A stretch of DNA of 39,878 nucleotides from Fidelibacterota bacterium (lineage in GTDB: Bacteria > Fidelibacterota > UBA8477 > JABMPR01): contig JAERTJ010000090.1 of the NCBI GenBank assembly GCA_016844945.1, positions 1 to 39,878 of the forward strand. Reading direction: 5' to 3'. Below are positions 16,156 to 23,713 of this stretch, piece after piece. Both the position numbers and the translations under genes were made by a program. A model generated the notes under the pieces. That model did no database searches and had not been told where the DNA came from. It saw nothing but the letters and a program-made list of their open reading frames with translations. Each line of letters starts with the position of its first letter. Within the stretch, counting starts at the first letter, position 1.

Positions 16156-17001
16156 ATGAACGGTTCTGAAATTTTTGGTGCCTGGGTTGCGGTATTCCTG
16201 ACCCTTGGCATATTCTCCTATCTTTATAAGGACAATCCATTTTACAAGATTGCTGAGCATGTCTTTGTCGGTGTTTCCGCTGGTTATTGGATGACTATGT
16301 TCTTCTGGACACAGATCCAACCAAATCTTTTTGGTAGACTGTGGCCAGTACCAGAGGGAGCCATCACAGGTTTCTTTATGAAAATGTGGTATGGAATCTA
16401 TAATCTATTTGGAATCATTCTGCCAACCGTTTTCCCGGATGGTGGGATTGACAAGGGACATGGTTCTCATCCGCACTTTATTTATATCCTGCCCTTTGTA
16501 CTTGGTGTGATGATGCTTTTGAGTGTGGTCTCCAAGTGGAGCTGGCTTGCAAGGATGGGAATTGCCTATACGGTTGGGATGGCTGCAGGATTGAGGGCTT
16601 ACGCCTTCTTGAACTCCAATGTTCTCGGGCAGCTCAAGGGCTCAGCAGTTTCATTTGTGGGTCTTCCCTGGTTCAGTCTGACTGATGCAAGTATCTTCAA
16701 CAATATAGTCATATTGATTGGTACAATCACTGGACTACTCTATTTCTATTTTTCAAAAGAACACACTGGAAGCTTCGGGAAGGTAACCCGTGTCGGTATC
16801 TATTTCCTCATGATCAGCTTTGGTGCTTCCTTTGGATTTGCCGTCATGGGGCGTATATCCCTGCTTATTGGACGCTTTACTGATTTGATTACTTACGGAG
16901 GCTCTAACTATAATTATGCCTCAATATGGGTATTATTACTTATGATCGTCCTCTTGGGAATTTGGACCTTTAAGGGAGACAATAATACAGTCAGTGAATA
17001 A
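16156..17001 (+). CDS. Polytopic membrane protein closing the MutL-linked cluster
   Basis: A 281-residue protein with about seven or eight helices, including FGAWVAVFLTLGIFSYLY (~7-24), AEHVFVGVSAGYWMTMFFW (~33-51) and VGIYFLMISFGASFGFAVMG (~214-233). Charged and aromatic residues (KDNPFYKIAEH, KEHTGSFGKVTR) lie between helices. AGGAGGTGA directly upstream gives a strong ribosome site, 10 bases after the previous stop. It has no recognised family motif. It is the last gene before a 38-base gap and an ABC exporter, and no terminator separates the two. Confidence 0.75.
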   Translation: MNGSEIFGAWVAVFLTLGIFSYLYKDNPFYKIAEHVFVGVSAGYWMTMFFWTQIQPNLFGRLWPVPEGAITGFFMKMWYGIYNLFGIILPTVFPDGGIDKGHGSHPHFIYILPFVLGVMMLLSVVSKWSWLARMGIAYTVGMAAGLRAYAFLNSNVLGQLKGSAVSFVGLPWFSLTDASIFNNIVILIGTITGLLYFYFSKEHTGSFGKVTRVGIYFLMISFGASFGFAVMGRISLLIGRFTDLITYGGSNYNYASIWVLLLMIVLLGIWTFKGDNNTVSE

Positions 17002-17039
17002 TTGCTGATTTGAATAGAATGGATGGAGACTAGCTTTAT

Positions 17040-17966
17040 ATGGCTGTTTCAATTACACTGAGAAATATCATCAAAAAGTATGATGACAGGGCAGCATTGA
17101 ACAATGTCACCCTGGGTGTGGAAAAAGGACATATCCACGCCATAATCGGTACAACGGGTTCTGGCAAATCCACCCTTCTTCGGGTGATTGCTACACTGAG
17201 TGCACCCTCGCTTGGATCAGGTTATATCAATGGCTTGAATTTAGGAGCTCGACAAAATCAAATCCGACATCAGATAGGATATATGTCTCAGGATAGTCGT
17301 TTTGAGCAGTCCCTTACCCTTATGGAAAATTTGACACTCCATGGCAAACTTCATGGCATAGCAGAAGCAGATCTATTGAATCGTATTTCTGGTTTTGTAA
17401 CCCGCTTCGAAGTTGCGGATAGTCTACATGCCTTCCCAAAGGAAGTCAGTTATGGTACGAGACGCAAAATGGAGTTTATCAGGGCTGTTCTCCATAATCC
17501 ATCCATTCTATTACTCGATGAGCCAACAGCCTCACTGGACCAGCAGTGCAAAGAACTCATGGAAGCCTTTCTGGGTGAGCAAAAGTTAAGGTTCACCACT
17601 GTCATGGTTTCCAGTAACATCGATCAGGTCGAGCGTATTGCAGATCGAATTTCGATTCTGGATCAGGGCAGACTTGTAGCGGATGGTACACTGAAAGAAT
17701 TGAAAGAGACAGAGCGGGAAAATCGGATCTTGGATCTTACTCTATCAGAAACCCATGAAAGGGACTTCAACATTCTTGATGCATCTCCACATGTGGTTTC
17801 CTATACAGTACAGGGAAATCATTATGAAGTGATTACCGAGGTAGATGTTCCACCCCAGAACATTACCGCCTTGTTTCATGAAAGGGTAGTGGAAGCGATT
17901 CCCAGACTACCAGCTCTTGCTGATATTTTCAAACGGATGATCAAAGTGGAGGCTATGCATGAATAA
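17040..17966 (+). CDS. ABC transporter ATP-binding protein (CcmA/drug-export type)
   Basis: A 308-residue ATPase. Walker A is GTTGSGKST (37-45), the Q-loop is GYMSQDS (80-86), and Walker B is LLLDEP (157-162) with the D-loop ASLD. The signature is VSYGT (136-140) in place of LSGGQ/M, and the position normally held by the switch His reads Ser (S192 in VSSNIDQVE). Both sites are thus variant, which may lower or alter ATP turnover. A C-terminal extension of ~90 residues (from ~218) resembles the regulatory tail of CcmA-like exporters. It overlaps the permease gene by 8 bases. Confidence 0.9.
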   Translation: MAVSITLRNIIKKYDDRAALNNVTLGVEKGHIHAIIGTTGSGKSTLLRVIATLSAPSLGSGYINGLNLGARQNQIRHQIGYMSQDSRFEQSLTLMENLTLHGKLHGIAEADLLNRISGFVTRFEVADSLHAFPKEVSYGTRRKMEFIRAVLHNPSILLLDEPTASLDQQCKELMEAFLGEQKLRFTTVMVSSNIDQVERIADRISILDQGRLVADGTLKELKETERENRILDLTLSETHERDFNILDASPHVVSYTVQGNHYEVITEVDVPPQNITALFHERVVEAIPRLPALADIFKRMIKVEAMHE

Positions 17967-18717
17967 CGTATTGTCTGCCCTCTGGCACCGTGAGCTTACG
18001 ATCTATAAGCGTCAATTTACAACCATGGGACTTATGCCCATTCTGACGGGTCTGATCTTCTTCTTTATGTTTTTTCTGCCTTATAAATCTCTGCTTCCAG
18101 AGCATGAAATGATTGAGGTAATTCCAGCCCTGGTTTTGGACTCCCTACTTCTGACGCTCCTTATCACGATCTATGAGACAACAGCACGATTTTATTGGGA
18201 GACCCAACGTAGTAATGGGATGGCAAGCTTATACGAAATGGGGCGTTTTCACAGGCAGCCCTCATTTTTTATTGCCCAATCCATTATCAGTCTCGCCAAA
18301 GGCTTGTTACATCTGCTCATCGTTTGGGCCATCCTGGCGTTTGTAACCGAGATGTCTTTTTCTCAGATAAACTTCCAGGCAAGTATTGTTTTTATACTCC
18401 TCGGAGCATTGCAAATTATCTCGCTAAGCAAGATTATCGGGCTTCTGGCAAAGCAGGTTGATAGCCTGAGTAAGCTACTATATATAGGTTTGCTACCCAT
18501 GATGATGATCAGTGGTTTGTTCCTTGTCAGGGGTGCGCCGCTTGATACATTTCCTGATTTCGCCTTGTACCTGCCGCCCTACAATTGGATGACTGGTCTT
18601 GATATTGCTTTCCTCAAGGGGATGATAGATTACGGATTTTTATTGATCTGCTTGATCGAAACAGCCTTTCTACTTTGGCTCTCAGCAACATTTTTTCACC
18701 TGGATGGAGACAGTTGA
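17959..18717 (+). CDS. ABC-2 type transporter permease
   Basis: A 252-residue inner-membrane protein with six predicted helices, for example MPILTGLIFFFMFFLPY, VLDSLLLTLLITIYETTARF and LIETAFLLWLSATFF. The RFYWETQRSNG segment after helix 2 is like the short coupling helix of ABC-2 exporters, which move polysaccharides, lipids or drugs outward. It overlaps the ATPase gene upstream and shares TTGA with the next start, so the three genes are a unit. The substrate is unknown. Confidence 0.85.
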   Translation: MNNVLSALWHRELTIYKRQFTTMGLMPILTGLIFFFMFFLPYKSLLPEHEMIEVIPALVLDSLLLTLLITIYETTARFYWETQRSNGMASLYEMGRFHRQPSFFIAQSIISLAKGLLHLLIVWAILAFVTEMSFSQINFQASIVFILLGALQIISLSKIIGLLAKQVDSLSKLLYIGLLPMMMISGLFLVRGAPLDTFPDFALYLPPYNWMTGLDIAFLKGMIDYGFLLICLIETAFLLWLSATFFHLDGDS

Positions 18718-19178
18718 GGATTTATCTGGCAGGCGCTATTGAGGCTGCACCAGACGATGGTAGCACATGGCGCAAGGAAATGACCCAATTCCTGGAAGAG
18801 GAACTTGACTGGACTACCTTCGATCCATCTCAACATGAACAGGATTTTCTGACTGAAGAAGAAAAGGCACACTTCAGGGAGTGGAAAGTTACTGATTTAA
18901 AACGATTTAGGTCAGTTATTAAGAAAATTATTGATCGAGATTTAGAACAACTTCTTGAAAAATGTGACGCTGTAATCTGTCTATGGGATGAGTATGTGAT
19001 TCAAGGCGGCGGTACTCACGGTGAGCTCACATTGGCTTATGATCGTGATATGCCGGTCTACCTGGTTCTGGGGATGCCACTCAAAAAAGTCTCTTCCTGG
19101 ATTGTCGGATGTACCACTGAGGTGTTTCCAGATTTTCCAGAATTGAAGAAATATTTATCTACAAAATACCCCAAATAA
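18714..19178 (+). CDS. Nucleoside 2-deoxyribosyltransferase-like protein
   Basis: A 154-residue protein if started at TTG 18714, which overlaps the permease stop and is preceded by GGAGA. It then begins LRIYLAGAIEAAPDDG, the normal N-terminus of this Rossmann-like family. DAVICLWDEYV (strand and nucleotide-site Asp) and GGGTHGELTLAYDRDMPVY carry the region of the catalytic Glu. Relatives exchange or hydrolyse nucleobases on deoxynucleosides or sense nucleotides; the true substrate cannot be read from sequence. A longer start (TTG 18675) adds residues that do not fit the family. Confidence 0.75.
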   Translation: MRIYLAGAIEAAPDDGSTWRKEMTQFLEEELDWTTFDPSQHEQDFLTEEEKAHFREWKVTDLKRFRSVIKKIIDRDLEQLLEKCDAVICLWDEYVIQGGGTHGELTLAYDRDMPVYLVLGMPLKKVSSWIVGCTTEVFPDFPELKKYLSTKYPK

Positions 19179-19212
19179 TATTGATGAATAACTGCTTGAC
19201 TTTCAAAATTGA

Positions 19213-19342
19213 CCCCTTACCTTTTTGACGTTATCCTAAGGTGGGTAAGGGTTTAAGCCCACTTGAGCAAATCCGTAGAGGTGAAGCTCAAGTCAACTGA
19301 ACCGAATGTAAATATTAATACAAAAAACAAGGAGGAAACATT
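19213..19342 (+). promoter_or_regulatory. Structured leader upstream of HU
   Basis: The 164-base gap before HU has two perfect 8-bp inverted repeats. CCCTTACC (19214-19221) pairs with GGTAAGGG (19244-19251) across 22 bases, and ACTTGAGC (19261-19268) pairs with GCTCAAGT (19286-19293) across 17 bases. AAGGAGG follows at ~19329. Neither hairpin has a T-run. The first could end the upstream transcript with its partner sequence or be an operator; the second lies in what would be the HU 5' leader. No known riboswitch pattern was recognised. Confidence 0.35.
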
Positions 19343-19615
19343 ATGAACAAAGCTGAATTGATTGCAAAGATTGCCGAGGATTCAGGAATTACAAAAGTAC
19401 AGGCTGAAAAAGCACTTGGTGCATTTACAGGCGCTGTTACAGATTCACTGAAAGCTGGTAACAAAATTGCTTTAGTTGGCTTCGGTACTTTCGATGTATC
19501 AGCTCGTGCAGCTAGAACTGCTCGCAACCCACGTACAGGCGATGCGATCCAGGTCCCTGCTATGAACGTTCCTCGTTTTAAAGCTGGTAAAGGTTTGAAA
19601 GACTCCGTCAACTAA
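19343..19615 (+). CDS. hup: DNA-binding protein HU
   Basis: A 90-residue histone-like protein of standard HU length that bends and packages DNA as a dimer. It begins MNKAELIAKIAEDSGITK. It carries the DNA-clasping arm ARTARNPRTGDAIQVPA with the intercalating Pro, and ends FKAGKGLKDSVN. IHF-type sequence preference is not indicated. AGGAGG lies 8 bases before the ATG. It is followed within 25 bases by a strong terminator, so it is likely a single-gene, highly expressed unit. Codon use is consistent with high expression (many GCT and GGT codons). Confidence 0.97.
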   Translation: MNKAELIAKIAEDSGITKVQAEKALGAFTGAVTDSLKAGNKIALVGFGTFDVSARAARTARNPRTGDAIQVPAMNVPRFKAGKGLKDSVN

Positions 19616-19639
19616 ACTCTTTGCTATACATCAATTACT

Positions 19640-19670
19640 AAAAGGGCGTGTCTTTTCACGCCCTTTTTTT
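19640..19670 (+). terminator. Rho-independent terminator after HU
   Basis: AAAAGGGCGTG (19640-19650), loop TCTTTT, CACGCCCTTTTTTT (19657-19670). The 11-bp stem includes a GC core and runs into seven or more T residues. The alanine racemase start is only 17 bases beyond, so that gene needs read-through or a promoter overlapping this region. Confidence 0.92.
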
Positions 19671-19687
19671 GTGGAGTAAAACAGATT

Positions 19688-20773
19688 ATGCAAGCGATTT
19701 GTAAGGTATCCTTGAAAGCGATAGGTAACAATTATGAGTACTTCACCACAAGAGCAGGTAGGGCTCTGGTTATTCCAGTTGTTAAAGCCAATGCCTATGG
19801 TCATGGAGCGCTTGAGGTTGCGGCCTATTTGCACGAGAAATGGCAGGTTTCAACCCTGGCTGTTGCCACATTAGAAGAAGCATGGCAATTAGCAGAGAAG
19901 ATGCCAGATATCTCCATTCTGATTTTCAGTAGAGTTTTCCCACAAGAATTATCAGATCTACCACTAAACTCCATCGTTACCATAGGATCCATGGAGGATG
20001 CCAATTCCTGGCTGAATACTGAAATGGAAACCCCCCTTGTTGTCCATCTGAATGTCAATACAGGGATGAATCGACTGGGTCTTACGCCTGTGCAGGCTAT
20101 TGATTTGGTGAAGAATAAAACCTCACAGTTAGATATCAGAGGTGTATATAGTCATTTCTCCTCATCGGATACCCTGGAGACTCGTAGATACATCAGACAA
20201 AAAAAGACGTTCCAGAATTTATCGAGAGAATTGGAATCAATAGGTTTTCAGGGCATGCTGCATCAGGCAAATAGTGCAGCAGGTTTGCGGGAGGACTCAG
20301 ACTACTATGATGCCATGCGACTTGGCATTAGCCTCTATGGTTATGACACCACACCAGAAACAGTATATCAGCACCACTTAGAACCTGCCATGGAAATCCA
20401 GGCACCCCTTGTACGCGTGGAGCGTCTCCGTGCAGGTGAATCAGTGAGCTATGGTGAAAAGTGGCAAGCAGCAACAGATACGAATATTGGGACATTGAGA
20501 TTCGGTTACGCTGATGGTTACAACCGCCATTTAACCAATCGAGGGCAGGTATCTTTCAGGGGGAAAACATATCCCGTCGTAGGGACTGTCACCATGGATC
20601 ATATCATGATTGATCTTGGAAATGATACAGCTATAACAGGAGAACTGTTCACTGTAATGGGAGGGGAAGCAGAGGCTGTAAAAATATCAACAATATCACA
20701 GAAATTAGGGACCATACCTTACGAGATATGTTGTGCAATTTCTCCTCGTGTAAAAAGACAGTATTTGCTTTAG
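19688..20773 (+). CDS. alr: Alanine racemase
   Basis: Interconverts L- and D-alanine for peptidoglycan. The protein has 361 residues, normal length. The PLP lysine is K33 in VVKANAYGHG, the second catalytic base is Tyr 255 in ESVSYGEKW, and the MRLGISLYG phosphate/PLP segment is at 210-218. It is cytoplasmic. GGAG at 19673-19676 precedes the ATG, right after the HU terminator's T-run. Its position just upstream of the murein-related locus suggests a common theme, but a 290-base regulatory gap separates them. Confidence 0.96.
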   Translation: MQAICKVSLKAIGNNYEYFTTRAGRALVIPVVKANAYGHGALEVAAYLHEKWQVSTLAVATLEEAWQLAEKMPDISILIFSRVFPQELSDLPLNSIVTIGSMEDANSWLNTEMETPLVVHLNVNTGMNRLGLTPVQAIDLVKNKTSQLDIRGVYSHFSSSDTLETRRYIRQKKTFQNLSRELESIGFQGMLHQANSAAGLREDSDYYDAMRLGISLYGYDTTPETVYQHHLEPAMEIQAPLVRVERLRAGESVSYGEKWQAATDTNIGTLRFGYADGYNRHLTNRGQVSFRGKTYPVVGTVTMDHIMIDLGNDTAITGELFTVMGGEAEAVKISTISQKLGTIPYEICCAISPRVKRQYLL

Positions 20774-20875
20774 CTAGCTATTAAGTCTCGCGATTAGTAA
20801 ACAAAATAGCACCAAAAATCCACTAGCTCTAATTTCCATGTAAACAGGATATTCCAGGATTTCTATACAATTTCA

Positions 20876-20936
20876 ATTTGTAAAAATGGTCTAACCAACG
20901 TGTTTGTTAATTATTTTTACAAATATGGTATATTTG
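20876..20936 (+). promoter_or_regulatory. 12-bp inverted repeat beside a TAnnTTTG promoter-like site
   Basis: ATTTGTAAAAAT (20876-20887) and its exact complement ATTTTTACAAAT (20913-20924) are 25 bases apart. Four bases further is TATATTTG (20929-20936), matching the Bacteroidetes-type -7 consensus TAnnTTTG. TTTG at 20903-20906, inside the repeat's loop, could be the -33 element (spacer 22, slightly long). An operator straddling the promoter of the downstream locus is the simplest reading. The match is seen; the function is inferred. Confidence 0.45.
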
Positions 20937-20982
20937 ACGCAAATAATAGTTGAATTTGCTGAAATATTTCTTAAATCCTTCC

Positions 20983-21060
20983 GAGCTTAGAGACGTGGGG
21001 AACACTCAGCTCATTTGTCTGAACAACATGCATTCTGTTCAAGAACGCTAAAGGAGTCTT
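20983..21060 (+). promoter_or_regulatory. Leader with two short hairpins before the glycosyltransferase
   Basis: GAGCT (20983-20987) pairs with AGCTC (21008-21012), and TGAACA (21020-21025) with TGTTCA (21036-21041). The ribosome site AAGGAG (21051-21056) could pair with TCCTT upstream (~20976-20980). I compared it by eye with common riboswitches (c-di-AMP, c-di-GMP, SAM, cobalamin, ZTP) and found no convincing match. Confidence 0.3.
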
Positions 21061-21063
21061 AAC

Positions 21064-22527
21064 TTGAATTTACTGGTGATAAGTGGGGAAAGTTCCCACG
21101 AACTCGCAGATTATGGAAAAGCTTTTCCAGAGTCCAAAATTGATACATTAGAATCAAATAATCTAACTGCTAAAGTGTTAAGCGATAAAATACTTAGCTA
21201 TGAAGGAGACATGCTGCTCCTGGTCGATGCTCGTTCTGAAAAAATTGAATTTAAGCAGTCCGCTGCTACTCTATATGATCTTGTGGCTGAGACTTCTGAT
21301 GACTGGTCACTTATTTACGCTGACTATGAAGTTGATGATAATGGTGAGTTAGATGAAATACACCTTCTTGACCATCATATTGGACGGGTCAGGGACAACA
21401 TGGATTATGGAAAAGTCTGGGCCATCAATCTCGAGAAAGCCAAAGAAGCATTACCGCTTTCAGACACCACAACTCAGCACTTCTTTTATGAGCTCCGCTT
21501 GAGGTTGAGTGAAGTGGGTGAGCTGGTTCATATTGCCAATCGTTACTCTGGATGCCCTTACCGAGTCAATAAGGCTGTGGGTGAGCAAAATGTTTTTGAT
21601 TATCTGCTGGCCAGTAAGGAATCTCAGCTGGAATTAGAACAGATTGTTACCGATCATCTGAAACGAATTGATGCTTACCTTGCGCCTGGTGCACATTATT
21701 CAACAGTGCCTTATGCATCCAAGGATTATGAGTTAACAGCTAGTGTAATTATTCCTGTTAATAATCGCCCTGAATTTATCGGTCCAGCTATTGAATCGAT
21801 CCTCGACCAAACGGTTCAAGATATTGAAGTTATTGTGGTTGTGAATGGGGGCGAGAGTGATCCCACCATTCCTGCTGTCAAGCGATACCTACCCGGCGGT
21901 GATAAGTATTCAGAGGATAAACCAGCAGTACAGCTGATTGTCCTGGATATAAATAATATTGGGCTTTGTTTGAACGCCGGTTTAAAGCAAGCCAAAGGCA
22001 AATTTTATGTACAACTGGATTCTGATGATCAATTGATCAATGATGCAGTTGAGAAGGTTACCAGGGTATATGAATCTGATAATACCATTGCCATGGTGAT
22101 CGGGTCATACGAAGTCTGGGAAAAAGATAGTGACTCAGGTGAGATCACTCGCATGGATTCAATCCCTGTTGTTACCCATGATGAGTGGACAGAAGAGAAT
22201 GGACGCAATAACCTCCTGCGTATCAATGGTGCCGGAGCGCCACGCTCCTTTTATATCGAAGCAGCCCGGGATATTGGCTACCTCGATATGAATACATCGC
22301 CCTATGCCCGCAATTATGGTGAGGATTACGACTTTGTATCCCGCATGTGCGAACATCATAGAATTGGACGGGTCTGGGATCCTATTTACAAAGTTATTCG
22401 TCATGGTGGCGGGACAGATCACAATATTGATCGTGCCACAGTAGATAGAAATGACAATGCCAAGGATGAAATGCGTCGTGAAGCTATTTACAGACGTCAA
22501 ATTTTAAATGAGGTTTCTAATGGATGA
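21064..22527 (+). CDS. Family 2 glycosyltransferase with unknown N-terminal domain
   Basis: A 487-residue cytoplasmic protein. The start is TTG 21064, 7 bases after AAGGAG. Residues ~230-480 are a GT-A fold: TASVIIPVNNRPEFIGPAIE, then IEVIVVVNGG, the metal-binding QLDSDDQL, and a NYGEDYDFVSRM motif with the likely catalytic acidic residues. Residues 1-225 form a separate domain with a second nucleotide-sugar-like pattern (DMLLLVDARSEK, WSLIYADYEVDDNGEL) that I cannot name; it may be a degenerate second GT-A domain. No membrane helix is present. It is first in the murein-related locus and overlaps the kinase by 8 bases. The sugar and acceptor are unknown. Confidence 0.8.
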   Translation: MNLLVISGESSHELADYGKAFPESKIDTLESNNLTAKVLSDKILSYEGDMLLLVDARSEKIEFKQSAATLYDLVAETSDDWSLIYADYEVDDNGELDEIHLLDHHIGRVRDNMDYGKVWAINLEKAKEALPLSDTTTQHFFYELRLRLSEVGELVHIANRYSGCPYRVNKAVGEQNVFDYLLASKESQLELEQIVTDHLKRIDAYLAPGAHYSTVPYASKDYELTASVIIPVNNRPEFIGPAIESILDQTVQDIEVIVVVNGGESDPTIPAVKRYLPGGDKYSEDKPAVQLIVLDINNIGLCLNAGLKQAKGKFYVQLDSDDQLINDAVEKVTRVYESDNTIAMVIGSYEVWEKDSDSGEITRMDSIPVVTHDEWTEENGRNNLLRINGAGAPRSFYIEAARDIGYLDMNTSPYARNYGEDYDFVSRMCEHHRIGRVWDPIYKVIRHGGGTDHNIDRATVDRNDNAKDEMRREAIYRRQILNEVSNG

Positions 22528-23713
22528 AATTATCCTGATCGGTGTTGATGGGGGAGCTTCCAAAGTACTCGTCCACAAAGTCGATATATTGATAAACCCC
22601 ATGCGTTTTGTTGCGCTAAAACCATTTATTGAAGTTGCTTACAATAGTTCTGATTCATACAACCCCAAGTTCAAACCCATCGCGTTATCACGTCAGCTCA
22701 AGGAGCATAAAAGTGGAAAAGTTGTCCAGACCAAGTCTGAAGCTGCTCAAGAGATAGCTTTCGTTGAAAGTTTTACCAAAGCGATTAAAACTATCCTGGG
22801 AACAAACGTCGCGAAGGAAGTTGTGATTGGAGTTGGCTTACCTGGGTTAAAAACCAAGAACAAACGAGGTATCTCAGCCATGGCTAATGGTCCTCGCATG
22901 CCCAGATTTCTTGTAAACCTGGAAAAATCCTTGAAGAAAGAAGGGTATACCACCTTAAACCCCATCCTTGCTATTGGAAGTGATGCAGATTACTGCGGTC
23001 TGGGCGAACAATGGGGTGATGCTGGTGGCATGCGTGGTGTCAATTCAGCCTATTATTTTGGCGTTGGAACAGGTATCGCTGATGCCATGCTTCTCAACGG
23101 CAAAAATGTTCCCTTTGATGACTGTAAACCCTGGATTGCCAAAACCTGGGAAATGATGGCGAACGAAGAAGACAGTTATGAAAACCTCCTTTCAGCTAGG
23201 GGCATTCAAACCCGCTATGGTAAACTGGTTGAAAAAAGCCAGGAAGAGTTGGAAGAGATGGAAATTTATCCCTGGCAGATATATGAACGGGCGCTTGAAG
23301 GTGAAGATATTGCCATCGAAGTTGTTGAACAAACTGCTCAGGCGCTTTCAGAGTTATTCTTTCACCGTATCCAGACTCTGGCATTAGGTGCCCCTGAAAC
23401 CCTCTTACAGGATGCCAGCCGAGTGCTTGAAACTGAGCATGAATACTTAGGTGATGTATTCGAGAGAATCGTTGTAGGACAACGTCTGGGAGATATCTGG
23501 GAATTCAAGAAATTTACCCCCTTACTGTTAGATCCCGTCAATGAGAAACTTGGACGAATGATTCATTCTTCCGCTTTGCCTGCAGATGTGAAGGCCAAGT
23601 ATCTTACAAAAACAAATCGCCTCAGAGATGATCTGATCGTTCATTCTGAGCTAAGACACGCACCCGCATTAGGAGCTGCTGTAGATGCCTATCTCGAGTG
23701 GATTGAACAATGA
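22520..23713 (+). CDS. BadF/BadG-type ASKHA sugar kinase (amino-sugar kinase candidate)
   Basis: A 397-residue protein. ATG 22520 is chosen over 22508 because GAGG (22510-22513) precedes it at 6 bases and the protein then begins MDEIILIGVDGGASKV. The phosphate-1 motif is GVDGGASK and the phosphate-2-like segment is YYFGVGTGIADA. VIGVGLPGLKTKNKRG and the C-terminal ALGAAVDAYLEW complete the kinase pattern. BadF-type enzymes include N-acetylglucosamine kinases and the MurNAc/GlcNAc kinase MurK of Clostridium. With NamZ and GH18 genes nearby, phosphorylation of an imported amino sugar is likely. The 12-18 residue spacing after the first motif is unusual, so the substrate may differ. Confidence 0.75.
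   Translation: MDEIILIGVDGGASKVLVHKVDILINPMRFVALKPFIEVAYNSSDSYNPKFKPIALSRQLKEHKSGKVVQTKSEAAQEIAFVESFTKAIKTILGTNVAKEVVIGVGLPGLKTKNKRGISAMANGPRMPRFLVNLEKSLKKEGYTTLNPILAIGSDADYCGLGEQWGDAGGMRGVNSAYYFGVGTGIADAMLLNGKNVPFDDCKPWIAKTWEMMANEEDSYENLLSARGIQTRYGKLVEKSQEELEEMEIYPWQIYERALEGEDIAIEVVEQTAQALSELFFHRIQTLALGAPETLLQDASRVLETEHEYLGDVFERIVVGQRLGDIWEFKKFTPLLLDPVNEKLGRMIHSSALPADVKAKYLTKTNRLRDDLIVHSELRHAPALGAAVDAYLEWIEQ

Larger units (their letters stand above)
20774..21063. other. AT-rich intergenic region with regulatory signals, no gene
   Basis: This 290-base gap between alr and the glycosyltransferase contains no credible reading frame. It holds a perfect 12-bp inverted repeat, a TATATTTG promoter-like octamer and a leader with two short hairpins, each listed separately. 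It most likely contains the promoter for the murein-related locus. Confidence 0.7.

Noticed and set aside
20983..21060. c-di-AMP (ydaO) or other known riboswitch
   Set aside because: Some short matches in the GCTTAGAG...GGGGAAC part, but the conserved core and length are missing.
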